From Meghimatium bilineatum (taxonomy: Eukaryota > Mollusca > Gastropoda > Stylommatophora > Philomycidae): 64,000 nt of DNA. This document shows positions 31,601-41,347 of the stretch, piece by piece (the first letter of the stretch is position 1; every line of letters begins with the position of its first letter). The stretch lies in NCBI GenBank assembly GCA_034231615.1, contig CM067322.1:99209087-99273086 (forward strand), in the 5' to 3' direction. Both the position numbers and the translations under genes were made by a program. The notes beneath the pieces were generated by a model. That model was not told where the DNA came from, ran no database searches, and saw only the letters and a list, made by a program, of their open reading frames with translations.

Positions 31601-34600
31601 ACACCGGTACGATGCCATGATGGATCGGTTTTACAGACCTTTATTTCATTGTATTTCGAATAAAATAACATTGAATCGTGGCTTGAATCATGGATTATTA
31701 GGTTATTTAGTTTCACAGCAGTGAATATACAGAATGCCATGTTGGTTTGGGGACTTGTACGTTTGATATCGAATATTTTGAAGTGGCAGAAAAAAATAAC
31801 TCTAGGCCTAAGCTCAAAGAACGATTTCACTGCAAATCTATATGTTTTATACAGTTCCCCCGGCTATATTTTGATAATTTCGCAGTGAAAGAACATAAAT
31901 ACAACAGATTTGCGTGATTTAGTTTACAGTGTTGCCAAGGAATTCGATATGTAAGGTAAGTTATTTTTTTTTCTTATTTTTTCCCTCTTTATTTGTTATA
32001 AAATATATGTTTTTTGTGAAAAACGTCTTTACCACTTTCTCATACGTCTGGTATCACACACACACGTACATAAATTACACCAATATATGCATAATTCAAT
32101 TCTTTATTTATATGTGCAAATATTATTTAAATATCTCTAACAACCAAAAAATTATCACATTTTCAAAACAGTCACCATCAATAATGCAAATTTTCAAAAA
32201 AGAATCCGGTGGCAGGGAGACGTTTCCTATTTTTTAATCAGGCTTGCTAAAGGTTAAAGATTATTTTTTGATTATACCATCAGCCCATTAGACAACTGCG
32301 CAGATTAACCATCAAAGAAGGTACAACTATGGACCTCGACAACATGCTAGAACTACACAGAGTAGCATCACATCGCTCAAACTGGAGAGCACTGGTTTCT
32401 GCTCTCTATGAACCGTATTTGATGCTAAAGAAACATGGATTGGATTAGACAAATATTTGATTTAGACTAATGAGAATGTTCATCCAGTGAAGTCTAGGAG
32501 AGGGCTGATGTTGGGTTGTCTAGAACTCACAGTATTTGTGCTATGTTACTGAGTGTATTACAAAGTGTCAGTTGCTGTTTGGAATCGGGCACATATTTAT
32601 GTGTTATATGAGGTTGACCTGAGTTGAGGTAGACAAAGATACAAGTGGGAGAGTAACATCACAAGATGGTCAGGATACTGTCTAGCAGAGTGCACCACCA
32701 AAACAAGAGACAGGATGTTGTTCTGTTGCAGTCAACCTTCGCTGCGGAGACCGCACGTGATGATGATGACCTGAGTTGTGCCTATATGTTTGCAGTTCTC
32801 GAACTCGGAGCAAAGAATGGCGATACATGTCGAAAGAGTTAACTTGAGTGGCGGAGTTGCCTGTGCTATCTCATAGAGGGGTCAAAGTGGCCCATATGTC
32901 ATGCTGAAATTGGATATCAGGTCACTTATTGTAGCTAAGCTGTAAACTATGATACATATTCCATACTCTGGACTATATTTTACTAATCTGCAGAAGATGG
33001 AGAATGAACTCTGAAAAGACCAGATCTGGGATTATTGGTGTGCCTATTGCTAAAATTACAGGTTCATCCTCACTAGAATGGACTGGTTAAAATAAAAAGC
33101 CATACAATTTCTCCGCTTATCTTTTCACCGTAGAACTAACCACTGTTCTTATAGCAAGTCTTCTGCATTCGCTCTCTGAGAACCAACACAAAATTTCATG
33201 ATTTCTGCCGATGTGTAGTGCATTGAGCTGCTGGTTTCACAGCAGAGCGGCGTTAGTTTGCACCTTCAAGCCCAGCACATCAGTTTTTGACACAGCAAGT
33301 CTTAATTTAACAAAATGATTCATGCTAAAATTGGATGTGCTGGACCAGAAGATGCAAATAATGCATCTTTGCTGTAACCCTGCAGCACAACGTACTTCAC
33401 ACTCTGCAGCGGGCATTACAAAAAATCTTGTGTTATCAGAACGAATGCAGAACAACAAATACCAATGAAAGCAAATTGACTAATACGCTCTGTAGTTGGA
33501 GTAATTTATTTACCACGTTTCTATGTGCTGCAGCTTTTTAAGAATTTATCATTTATTTTTTTATGCACATAAGTAAATATCCCACGAAAATAATAATGCA
33601 TGGAATTATTTGCAAACATTTAGTTTGATAAATACTCGCTTGCATAAACACTTTGAATGTGAAAACACACGTGCCACTATTCTGTGTTTTTAATGACTGC
33701 TAGCATATATACACAAATATGTATATCTTGTTAAATACTCTTCAGTAGAAGTCTATAATTTGTGTTGAGAGGTGAGATAGATTAAAGTAAACTAATATTA
33801 ACTTCTTTTCATATTTTGTTTTTACTCCATAATTCTGAATGAAATATTTTTCTTATTAGCGCTGAATTTTTATTCCTAAGGTATGGTCCCCCAACCAGAA
33901 CAGATCATAGACTGATTGTTGAAAACCTGTCTTCAAGAGTCAGTTGGCAGGTATGTTTTGTTTAATGATAAGAATGTTGCGTCATGATTATCAGTTTACA
34001 CATTTGATCACATATTTTTTACAAGAATGTTTTGCTGTAAATTGTACCAGTTTAACACTTTACTGTCAAGTAATCTGGGGCGTTTGTGACAATTTAAGTC
34101 TGGTAGATTTGTACAATTTAACACAGATAAGTAATCTGGAGCGCTTGCTTGTGCAATTTTAACAATTACAAGTAATCCAGAGCACTTATGTAATTTTAAC
34201 ACTTTACTGACCAGCAATCTGAAGCGCTTGTGTCAATTGAATTCCGATGACCAGCAATCTGGAGTGTACTTATCCCCCATTACAAAAAATATAAATTTCA
34301 TGGATATAAAAAGACAGCCGCTGTGAAAAATTTATTAAAGTTAGAATATGAATCTCTTAGAAATTCACTGCCTTGAATAGTTTTTATTTTAAAAAATCAC
34401 TTTAGATTTAAAACCCTGGATTCGTTCTGTAAGCCAGAATGGTACAGTGGAATCCTATTATAACAACTTGGTCCGGACCGACACAATATGTAATAATAAA
34501 TTTACTATATATAGTACAAAGAATATACAAAAATATAATAACTCGCCTGTGATAAATTATGAATTTGTATATAATATATTGGTACAGAAAGATTGCAAAT

Positions 34601-37600
34601 GGCTATCCTCTATGTGCGAAAATTAACATACCCCTGTTGAGATATTTTAGAAAAGCTATAGTTTTTCAGCTGGATCAACCAACATGAAGAAGCTTCTTCA
34701 GTGATTAGTGTCTGCTATTATTCGATTCCTGTATGGATCATAAATAGGCTGTACACTTGCGGTCTCATTTGGTTCTTCACAGTTGGTTCTAAAGTTCGAA
34801 CCCTGCAGCTCAGATTTCCATTATAACAAAAGTGGGGTATTCTTAGGACAGTTTCGGAAACTTCTTTGTGGCCGGCCATTCAGTGTATGCATATTCATAG
34901 TCTACTATGTTGGGTTCTATTGAAATCCTTGTATTTGCTTGTCTATTTAGGCTGTCATCCACTGGCTTGTATCCATTTTTGTAAATTCCAATTTAACGTA
35001 CATTAATTTCAGTACTGTACAGCAGCAAATTGTAGGTAGACAACCTGCCTGTATAGTGAGATTTTCCTTTTGTGGATCATCTGCATTCATTCTCAAACTC
35101 CTGCAGGATGCAGTCCAGAGAAAGAGTGCGTTGTTATGGTTTATAGCATAAACAGTGATATCTGCGCCATCAGCCTAACACATCAGGCCTCAGCATGTCT
35201 TTTGGATCACTTGACACTTAGTGGGATGGGACATCCAATTCCACCTTAAAATCTCGTGACATGCATGGAAGGTAGACAGTGCTGATATTCTTACTCCCCT
35301 TTCAGGCTCCAGCAACACAAGTGGCATATTCTATATAAATGTATTTCTGCATCCTCTGTGTAGGAATCTTCTAAAAAAATTGAGCATCTTATGAAATTAG
35401 TCTTTGGAAAAAATATATACCCACAAAAATTCACAGCAGTAACCATTGTTCGTGATTTATGAGGATTTATGCTTGAAATTAGACAATTGTAAGCTGGTTT
35501 GCACAGTTGTAATCAATATTAAGGACAGACAGACTGACAAACCCCTGGAAGAAATATTGTTTGTCTTCTAAAAATCAAGTAAAGATGTAATTTTGTGCCA
35601 TCAATTTATTGTAAAATGTTTAAACAGAATTTGAAAATATTCATATCTAAAAAAATTATTATTCTCATTCCCCATAAGCATCCACTTGATGAGATGAGAT
35701 GAAGATAACAAGGGCACTCTGATGTCCAAGCTTAAAGTAACTCTCCTCCTTATGAGATGTGTCTGGCTGAAGGGATGACTCTGAAGCCTTCACTCTAAAC
35801 TGGCAGTCTGGTTGTGACCTTGCTTCTCTATTTCGCCCTCTTGCTCGTTGTTATGCCAGGTTTGGACATCAACCCATCTTTGGGTTTGGGTGTCTTGACC
35901 AGAATTACTTCGCACGAGGTTTTGGACAAGAAATGTGTTTTTTTAAAACCTATCAGCTGCAAACTTGGGGGTCTTGAGACGTTGAGATGGCACGGTTATC
36001 GATGTCTTACTGGTCATCAGTGATACTCGTCTGCAACCAGTGAAAAGCTTTTGATGATTTAAAAAAAAGACGAATTTGTAGGGTGTCAGAAAAGATGTTA
36101 GTGCTGGGGGCACAGAGGTGGCCAGAAGACGAGGGTAAAGTCCGAAGACGACCTCTGGCTGGCTTGTGACTGTAGGGCTTCTTAGACTCAACCGGATAGG
36201 GCTTCCCCACTTGAACAAAAATGTCTGAGGTAACTAATCATCAAGACTCAGTATTATTAACATGTTAGAAAGTACAATAGAACCTCTTAATGTTGACCAC
36301 CTCTGAAAGTTGACCAGATTTTCATGGGCTGCAAAATTTAATAGTAAATTACAGGTACAGTAAACCTCATTCCAATTGTTAACCATCTCTGTATGTTAAC
36401 ATGCTTGCTACAGTCCCTTGGGTGGTCAACTTATAGATGTTCTACTGTAATAGAATAATTTGTACAGTAAGATGTTAGGTGTATCAGATTAATGTCAAAT
36501 GTATTTAGTTGAAGGTACAAGAAAAACTGATGGAAGGGTACAGGATAATGACAAATACTTGTTATTGAGAAATGTAGGGAATTAGATACATGATATTATA
36601 TAAGATTGTTTTGTGGGTTGGCAGAAATTATGTTATCACCCGCTTGTGAAAGTGACCCGAAAGGGAAGCGAAGAACATCGACACTTAACTGCCAGGCATG
36701 TTGTAAGGGGATGCTACAGAAATTTGGTTGGGGGATGAAGTTGGCCAATATAGAGGGTCAGTGTGTCCCATAGGCCATTCCGAAATTGGATGTATCGAGC
36801 TGAAGGGCACTAGGTATTTCTTTAAGGTGTAAACGATAACATAATGCATTCAGTTCTCTGTGCTTCTTTCTGCTAATGTGCAGAAGTTTGAGAATGAACG
36901 CAGAAGTTACATTGTCATCACATGTAAATGATTTGCTTTATTTGAGTAAGAAGTTGTTTTCCAGATAGATAAATTATTAATGCTGGACAATAAGAAGAAA
37001 ATTGTGTTCATAGTGTTATCTTTTGTTGATTTGTATGTGAGAACTTTGTCAATATCATGTCTGTGTGTTAATGTTGATCTTATTATCAAATCTCATATTT
37101 TTCTGTTGGAAAGGATCTCAAGGATTACATGCGCCAAGCAGGAGAAGTTACATATGCTGATGCCCACAAGAAACACAGGAATGAGGGGTAGGTTTTTATT
37201 GTCTTTTCTGTAGGTGTGTAGCAGTATGGATTGACAATGGTTTTCAGACAATGGTTGGGTCGCTTGATAGGCTGGAATATTGTGAAGTCTCAATATTTGT
37301 ATCTCCTTTTTGTGCCGAAGGTGGATGTGTCGGGCCATTGGTGAAAATGAAACGGCGACAACGCAGTTCCATTCTCTGGACTACATCCTGCTGGAAATCT
37401 AGTAGGACCATGGTTCTGCAAGAGAAATTAGTGGGAATTTGAGAATAAACGCTGAAGAAGTAGTATCTCCTTCAATATACCTTCTTGGTTTTCTTCTGCC
37501 TTGTGCTGTTTGCATGCTGTAAATGGATGTGGTTAGCTTGTACTGTACAGTGTACACACTGTACTTCACACTCTCTGGCTCATATCACGCAAATATTCCA

Positions 37601-40007
37601 TTATTTGAGAGTAAACCATAAGCAAAAGAAGTAGGAATCTCTTTCCATCTTATGGATTCTCTCGCTGCTGGCCAGTAAGGGTTCATTATCATTTAGTGGC
37701 AAAACCATTTTGGTCTCCGTATTTCAATATGTTTGACTACAGACATTGTTCCAACAATTCTTATCTCTTCATTTCTCACACGATCTCTTGTGCATGTTTT
37801 TATTGTTTAGTTGTATGTCACATTCCATATATGGACACTGTGAACACAGAAGCCATGCTAAACTCAGTTGTGTCAACTTCTAGATGCAGATAAGCTGTAA
37901 ACCATGACAATGCACTCTAGATTACATCTTGCTGATCTGTAGAAGTTTCAGATCGAAAGCAGAATTATGTTGTAATATTACCCACCCATAAAGTTGGTGT
38001 AGTAGTAGAATTGATATTGAGCTGACCTCGTAAACCCAACTTGTTGGACTAGTTGGTTCAAATACAGCCATTCTCATACTAGCGATACAATTAGATGTAT
38101 TAGATGGCACCTGAAAATTCAATAGTTGAATAGCAGTTATTTGTGTAAGTCTATACAGTTTTGATGCCTCATGCAGTTCAGGTGTAATTAATTATCCTCT
38201 TATATTTTACAGTATCATAGAATTTGCAACATCATCAGACTTGAGAAATGCCATTGAAAAATTGGATGGGACTGAGATTAATGGTCGTAAAATAAGGCTC
38301 ATTGAGGACAAGCCAAGGAAACACAGGTATGTAAATTTTGTGTGCATATCCTAACCTCTTGTATAAATTAAAAATCTACCCAATCTAAATATTTTTTCGG
38401 GGATGATCCTGTTAAGCAAATAGTTATCGAGTACTATTTATTAACATTGTGATTCATGTTGGTGTTGATATACATTATGTTTGTCCATCACAACTTTCAT
38501 CCACTTTATGAAATTCTGTTAGAGGAATGACATTGTCTGAGTTTGTAGGTGGCTGATAATCCCTTGGTGACAAAAAAGGTGTTTGGGCAGGAGATGATCT
38601 CTTTTGATGATGTTTAATCTGGCGTAACACTTTGCTGACCAGCATACTTATCCGCCATTACTGAGGCCGCACGCAAACATTTCTAGATTGACATCGCCGT
38701 CTTTAGAAATGTGTATAAAATCGATCTAGCGCGAGAGAGCCTTAAAACTTTCTATGTGTTGTATTAACTGTTTGCACTTTCTGAATGAATTTGAAAGCTC
38801 CAGGGTTATTTCAAGTGCAAAATGCTACTTATCGTAATGCTAGGCCTATATTTACATTAATACTATCATAGCGCTTTTGACGATCATCGAAATTGGTCAG
38901 GAAAGTTAATCTTCTTCAGTGTTCATTCTAAAACTCCCACTGGATCTCTCTTGTAGCAGGACAATGGTCCTACTAGATTTCCAGCAGGATGTAGTCCAGA
39001 AAAAGGAAATGCGTTGTGTCAGTTTTATTTGTACCAATGGCCCATCACATCCGTCTTTGACGAATCCTTAATATTTACCATGCCAGACAAGTAATATAAA
39101 AATGACAAGACTCGCATGTTCGTGTCCAAACGCATGATTCCCAACAATTCCTCATGACACAATACATAAAAATTTCACTAAAAATGGCTTCCATTTCTAC
39201 TAGATTTGCAATGATTGTAACAAGATAACTGACACTTTGAAAAGGTTTTGAAGAAGAATTGATTAGATACCCTATGAGAAGACGAGGAGGTTGAATGTGA
39301 CAATGTTCATCTTCAGAGAATGGTAGAAATAGGAGGGACTAGATGAGGTCTGGGAGAAAGTGTTCCCTTTCTGGAAAGATCAGAACGCATAATCAGCAAG
39401 TGACTTTTAGATGGCTGAGGGAACAGTAAGCAGGGCGAATATGGGAATGCCTTCAGTGCCTTGATCCCTCATTTGGCAGTTTACTTTCATTCACACCGAT
39501 ACTTGTGTGGCCTGGTGTGAATCCAATGACAGTAAAGGGACCTTTGTGAGTTTTTATTACAAAAGCTGTTCATATTAGTGAGACACCTCCCTCCAGGGCC
39601 AGATAAATGGAACACATTATATGGAACAAAACAACAGCTCACAAACACATGCATATATCACACAATGGCATTGGGTCAAAAGGCATGGACCGCTAGATCA
39701 GCAACCAACCAACCATATATGACCCAGTTTCTTTGTAAATTTCATTTCTATACTTGTTCCCTTATTTTTTTGCAGTCATTCCCGTAGCAGATCTCGATCC
39801 CGAAGCCATCGCCGTAGCCGTTCACGTAGCGGCAGCAATTCTAGAAGCAGGAGCCATAGCAGGTCTCGCAGTGCAAGCAAAGATAAAAAGTCTAAAAGTA
39901 GATCAGCAAGTCCAAACAAGAAATCTGAATCACGTTCTCGATCTAGATCACATGACAAGGAAAATGGAGATCAAGATGCTGAAGAAGAAGTCAACAATGA
40001 TGATTAA
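25513..40007 (+). CDS. SRSF4/5/6-like: SR splicing factor, SRSF4/5/6 (B52/SRp55) group
   Basis: Eight coding exons joined by GT-AG introns: 25513-25635, 27094-27164, 30336-30413, 30473-30577, 33881-33950, 37114-37187, 38213-38326 and 39776-40007. RRM1 has RNP2 RVYIGRL and RNP1 NGYGFVEF across the exon 1/2 junction. RRM2 is the SR-type pseudo-RRM ([20 protein letters not shown], with the SWQDLKD signature). The tail is rich in RS dipeptides and ends acidic (EEEVNNDD). These nuclear RNA-binding proteins define exons and regulate alternative splicing. Using exon 4 and skipping exon 3 gives 262 aa, close to family size; exon 3 alone gives 253 aa; both give 288 aa. An acceptor at 25504 shows at least one upstream untranslated exon, not located. 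Introns hold many transposon copies. Confidence 0.93.
25815..25905 (-). repeat. SINE-3 fragment in SRSF intron 1
   Basis: Antisense GCGAAGTACGTTTTGCTGTCGG ... GGTTTCACAGCAAAGCTGCAATAT ... AGCACATC core, shared with 33155-33465. Confidence 0.5.
25940..26110 (-). repeat. SINE-2 3' part in SRSF intron 1
   Basis: Antisense GTTCGTTCTCAAACTACTGCAG, ATTAGCAGAAAGTAGTCCAG and a GTTTGCAGGGTAGCTGCGATATC core. Confidence 0.6.
27094..27164 (+). CDS. SRSF4/5/6-like: SRSF exon 2 (RRM1 second half)
   Basis: [20 protein letters not shown] then CGE plus two bases of the next codon (AG). Acceptor TTGCAG, donor [15 protein letters not shown] is the conserved last turn of RRM1 before its beta-4 strand, which is supplied by exon 3 or exon 4. 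Confidence 0.92.
27480..27720. repeat. foldback of a Penelope-like 3'-end sequence
   Basis: CAGCATTATTGACGTTCACGT...GCTAAATATAGATATAA (27513-27545) is mirrored by TTATATCTATATTTAGC...AATAGTGCCATTCTTA (27660-27715), an imperfect inverted repeat. The left flank GTTTCAACCAATATGCCTTTATAA resembles the end of the element at 24530. The element identity is an inference. Confidence 0.4.
28130..29010 (-). pseudogene. LINE-A-like RT fragment in SRSF intron 2
   Basis: The minus strand reads broken [39 protein letters not shown] (YADD kept), [17 protein letters not shown], then after frameshifts [30 protein letters not shown] and [19 protein letters not shown]. Similar to the 6.8-7.4 kb part of the intact LINE-A. 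At least three frame breaks. Confidence 0.8.
29202..30164 (+). mobile_element. AAAC-superfamily element, GAA-tailed, in SRSF intron 2
   Basis: Starts GGGGTGCAAAGG like 9892, continues with the CATTGGAGATGCGGCC, AAAGGGCAGCGC, CTATACCGGAAA, GAACCAGGCTCGCGG and GGCTGTC-type landmarks, and ends GCGAACGCAGAAGAAG. A 7-bp TSD TGAATGA (29195-29201 and 30165-30171) is likely. It ends ~165 bp before exon 3. No long ORF. Confidence 0.65.
30336..30413 (+). CDS. SRSF4/5/6-like: SRSF exon 3 (alternative beta-4 exon)
   Basis: 78 nt, phase 2 in and out. Encodes (R)[19 protein letters not shown] then SSAWLD(K). It begins like exon 4 (RV.(I/V)E.ARG) and, joined to exon 5, ends in the same DKYGPP context. Acceptor TTTCAG, donor GTAAGC. 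The intron to exon 4 is only 59 nt, so the two are probably mutually exclusive. Compared with the canonical EHARG, the ELARG version is the derived one. Confidence 0.8.
30473..30577 (+). CDS. SRSF4/5/6-like: SRSF exon 4 (canonical beta-4 and Gly linker)
   Basis: 105 nt, phase 2 in and out. Encodes (R/K)[19 protein letters not shown], then FRGRRG with a run of seven Gly (GGT repeat at 30545-30567) and RRD. EHARGPR is the conserved end of RRM1 in SRSF4/5/6. Acceptor CTCCAG, donor GTAAGC. Confidence 0.92.
31110..31354 (+). repeat. tandem repeat (~55-75 bp, four units)
   Basis: ATTCAGGACAAACCACTAAT followed by TAAATCAG recurs four times (about 31120, 31200, 31267, 31320). It directly abuts the TTAA end of the element at 31355. 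Confidence 0.65.
31355..32257 (+). mobile_element. piggyBac-like non-autonomous element, copy B
   Basis: TTAA at both ends (31355-31358 and 32254-32257), termini CCTTCACCGAGCC and GGCTTGCTAAAGG. It is the inverted, near-identical partner of 22885-23769, and homology continues to 32334 beyond the right TTAA. A third, diverged partial copy lies at 55270-55503. It lies in SRSF intron 4. Confidence 0.68.
32627..32766 (+). mobile_element. LINE-C 3' end with TSD in SRSF intron 4
   Basis: Reads [20 protein letters not shown], then CTTKTRDRM and RRPHVMMMT at a GATGATGATG tail. TSD TGACCTGAGTTG (32615-32626 and 32767-32778, 12 bp). Same 3' end as 3288-4185. Confidence 0.8.
32797..33020 (+). repeat. 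SINE-2 copy
   Basis: GGAGCAAAGAATGGCGATAC ... GGGGTCAAAGTGGCCC ... CATGCTGAAATTGGAT ... GTAGCTAAGCTGTAAAC ... CTAATCTGCAGAAG ... GAATGAACTCTGAA. Full length but diverged. Confidence 0.65.
33155..33465. repeat. head-to-head inverted pair of SINE-3 copies
   Basis: 33155-33297 is antisense and 33325-33465 sense. Shared words: GGATGTGCTGGAC, CAACGTACTTCACACTCT, GAACGAATGCAGAA. Transcribed as part of SRSF intron 4, the two arms could form a long hairpin. Confidence 0.6.
33881..33950 (+). CDS. SRSF4/5/6-like: SRSF exon 5 (RRM2 start)
   Basis: (K)[20 protein letters not shown] then SWQ, ending phase 0. YGPPTRT...RLIVENLSS is the invariant entry to RRM2. Acceptor CCTAAG, donor GTATGT. Confidence 0.93.
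34040..34290 (+). repeat. ~50-bp degenerate tandem repeat
   Basis: ARTAATCTGGRGCGYTTGTG...CAATTTWA units repeat about five times; the related words CTTTGCTGACCAGYA occur again near 38635 and 43128. Confidence 0.55.
34436..34570. repeat. MITE-1 half copy
   Basis: Begins TACAGTGGAATCCTATTATAACAACTTGG, matching the terminal sequence of the complete MITE at 47478-47820. The right terminus is not found. Confidence 0.5.
35085..35325 (-). repeat. SINE-2 copy (antisense)
   Basis: Antisense TCATTCTCAAACTCCTGCAG ... TTATAGCATAAACAGTGATATC ... TGGGATGGGACATCCA ... GACATGCATGGAAGGTA ... CTCCCCTTTCAGG. Nearly full length. Confidence 0.68.
35690..36225. other. unclassified intronic sequence
   Basis: A 69-codon plus frame from 35814 starts with a hydrophobic run then PGLDINPS, faintly like the N-terminal leader of some LINE ORFs; a minus frame covers 36007-36218. 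Neither is convincing. Confidence 0.2.
36273..36449. mobile_element. MITE-2 copy
   Basis: Inverted termini TACAATAGAACCTCTTAATG...TTGACCAC and GTGGTCAACTTATAGATG...TTCTACTGTA, TA at both outer ends. A second copy is at 53686-53852. The TA target and CAGTAGAACC termini suggest a Tc1/mariner/pogo-type source. Confidence 0.7.
36650..36905 (+). repeat. SINE-2 copy
   Basis: GACCCGAAAGGGAAGCGAAGAA through GGGTCAGTGTGTCCC, CCGAAATTGGATGTATCGAGCTGAA and CTAATGTGCAGAAGTTTGAG to GAACGCAGAAG. It ends ~210 bp before SRSF exon 6. Confidence 0.65.
37114..37187 (+). CDS. SRSF4/5/6-like: SRSF exon 6 (RRM2 middle)
   Basis: [20 protein letters not shown] then HRNE plus GG; completes the SWQDLKD signature with exon 5. 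Acceptor GGAAAG, donor GTAGGT. Confidence 0.93.
37309..37462 (+). repeat. SINE-1 copy with TSD
   Basis: GGTGGATGTGTCGGGCCATTGG ... CCATTCTCTGGACTACATCC ... CTAGTAGGACCATGGTTCTG ... GAATAAACGCTGAAGAAG. TSD GTATCTCCTT at 37299-37308 and 37463-37472. Confidence 0.78.
37510..37640 (+). repeat. SINE-3 copy, diverged
   Basis: TAAATGGATGTGG ... ACACTGTACTTCACACTCTC ... CATATCACGCAAAT ... AGCAAAAGAAG. Confidence 0.45.
37850..37960 (+). repeat. SINE-2 3' part
   Basis: ATAAGCTGTAAACCATGACAATGC, then a GATTACATCTTGCTGATCTG core. Confidence 0.5.
38213..38326 (+). CDS. SRSF4/5/6-like: SRSF exon 7 (RRM2 end)
   Basis: (G)[20 protein letters not shown] then [17 protein letters not shown] plus [20 protein letters not shown] is the conserved end of RRM2. 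Acceptor TTACAG, donor GTATGT. Confidence 0.93.
38920..39060 (-). repeat. SINE-1 copy (antisense)
   Basis: CTTCTTCAGTGTTCATTCT, AACTCCCACTGGATCTCTCT, GGTCCTACTAGATTTCCAGC, then CCAATGGCCCATCACATCCGTC. Confidence 0.75.
39585..39714 (+). mobile_element. LINE-E 3' end (AACC tail) before the last SRSF exon
   Basis: Reads [20 protein letters not shown] then ends in an AACCAACC tail. Near-identical to the 3' end of 63518-63869. The right end lies only ~61 bp before the exon 8 acceptor, so its neighbourhood overlaps the likely branch-point region. Confidence 0.75.
39776..40007 (+). CDS. SRSF4/5/6-like: SRSF exon 8 (RS domain, stop)
   Basis: (S)[20 protein letters not shown] ... [34 protein letters not shown], then an acidic [11 protein letters not shown] and TAA. 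About 30 SR/RS dipeptides, expected to be phosphorylated by SR kinases and to mediate splicing contacts. The RS tail is short, as in SRSF5-type proteins. Confidence 0.93.
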
Positions 40008-40350
40008 TCTGAAAGTTTGTGCATGACTGTATACATGATGATGTATTTGTTAAACGTTTATTGTCACAGTAACCGTTTTTGATCATAAATTGTGTACAAA
40101 CATAAACAACTTAGTGTTAGGGGACACATTACTAGTATTTCAGGCTAGTCTCCAGTTTTCTGTGTTAAATGTATCATTAATGTGTAATTTTATGACCATT
40201 CATTTCTAGTGAATCTGATCTGCGTTATAGTATTTTCTGGCTTCACATTTTAATCTTTAGTTTATATTTTTTGCACATTGTCATAAATCATTTGTACAAT
40301 ACATTTCTGGTATCTCTTCAGGTAAAAATATAAGAGTAGCATTCATTTAT

Positions 40351-40356
40351 AATAAA
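40351..40356 (+). promoter_or_regulatory. SRSF4/5/6-like: AATAAA polyadenylation signal of SRSF
   Basis: AATAAA 344 nt after the stop, in a T-rich 3' UTR, followed by a GT/T-rich stretch (TTGTTTTGCCTTGTT). No closer canonical signal. Confidence 0.65.
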
Positions 40357-40966
40357 ATGTCAACATTGTTTTGCCTTGTTCCTTAACGTGCATATTTACG
40401 TTTGTTTTGTTTATTATTTAAAACTCACTGTTTGTTGACGGTGTATGAAAGGGTAGCAAAGAACCGTGACACTGTTACATGCCATGGATGTTGTAGAAGA
40501 AATGTCATATTAATTATCCCTTTCACCACTATGTGATTTCCCTCATTGTCAATCCATCACTAAAACAAGGGGCAGACCTCCAAATTATTATGATGAGGTT
40601 AAACGCATTTTATTTCAAATTATTTTACATCACACCCAGACTTGACAGATCAATAAAAAAAAAAATACTCTTGCATGAACATATAAAGATAACGTAACAT
40701 ATATATTAAAAAACTAACTTAAACTCTGCATAATGTGGGGAAATTTTGTTGTTGAATCTTGGGTGTGCTAAGTAGTGGAGTCATATTGAGGTGAAATATT
40801 GAGATATATTCGCAAATCTCCATTTTCCCCAAACAAGTTGATATGCCCGAATGGTTGAATCCGTCATCTGTACTCCAGTACATGCCATACATAATATAAA
40901 TATTTAAAAAAAAACAATTTTATTTAAATGGCAGTTATGTCTTTTTTTCCTTGTTTGTTCTTTGCA

Positions 40967-41347
40967 TTATGTTGCATACAAATTGATAAACTCCTCGTTG
41001 ACAATGATTCTAAAGTATTCATGTGTGGCAATCTCAAGATAATGTACAGGCCTGATGTTTTCTAAATTATTCTCAACTTCTACTCGAAAAACTACATCAC
41101 TCCAGCGAATTCGCAATGTCACAAATAGTACCACAAATAACCTACTCGTTGTTGGTCTATCTAACAAGGAATGTTGCTCACTTTCCATGTTATATTCTCT
41201 AAGCAAATTACCTACATCGTGCACATATCCATCGTAACTATGGCTGTCATCATCAGTGCACATACAAACAATATCCTTAAATGCAAACAAATTGTCAAAA
41301 CTCATGCAAATCTTGAAAAATTCATCAAAAATCAGCCTGACATAATA
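40967..41347 (-). CDS. probable terminal exon of an unidentified gene
   Basis: The minus strand has a good acceptor (TATGTCAG, exon starting near 41347), then an uninterrupted frame IFDEFFKICMSFDNLFAFKD, IVCMCTDDDSHSYDGYVHDV, NLLREYNMESEQHSLLDRPT, RLFVVLFVTLRIRWSDVVF and YFRIIVNEEFINLYAT, then stop. A minus-strand AATAAA lies ~45 nt downstream (plus TTTATT near 40918), so a 3' end is plausible, convergent with SRSF. Composition (helical, balanced charge) looks like real protein, not repeat. I do not recognise the family and did not find upstream exons. Confidence 0.5.
   Translation of the reverse strand, partial: YYVRLIFDEFFKICMSFDNLFAFKDIVCMCTDDDSHSYDGYVHDVGNLLREYNMESEQHSLLDRPTTSRLFVVLFVTLRIRWSDVVFRVEVENNLENIRPVHYLEIATHEYFRIIVNEEFINLYAT

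Noticed and set aside
35814-36023. 2A-like leader of a LINE ORF
   Set aside because: The motif is too degraded (PGLDINPS) and nothing LINE-like follows.
39754-40026. 90-codon frame [17 protein letters not shown] over the RS exon
   Set aside because: Alternative frame of RS-coding repeats; the spliced frame gives the RS domain.
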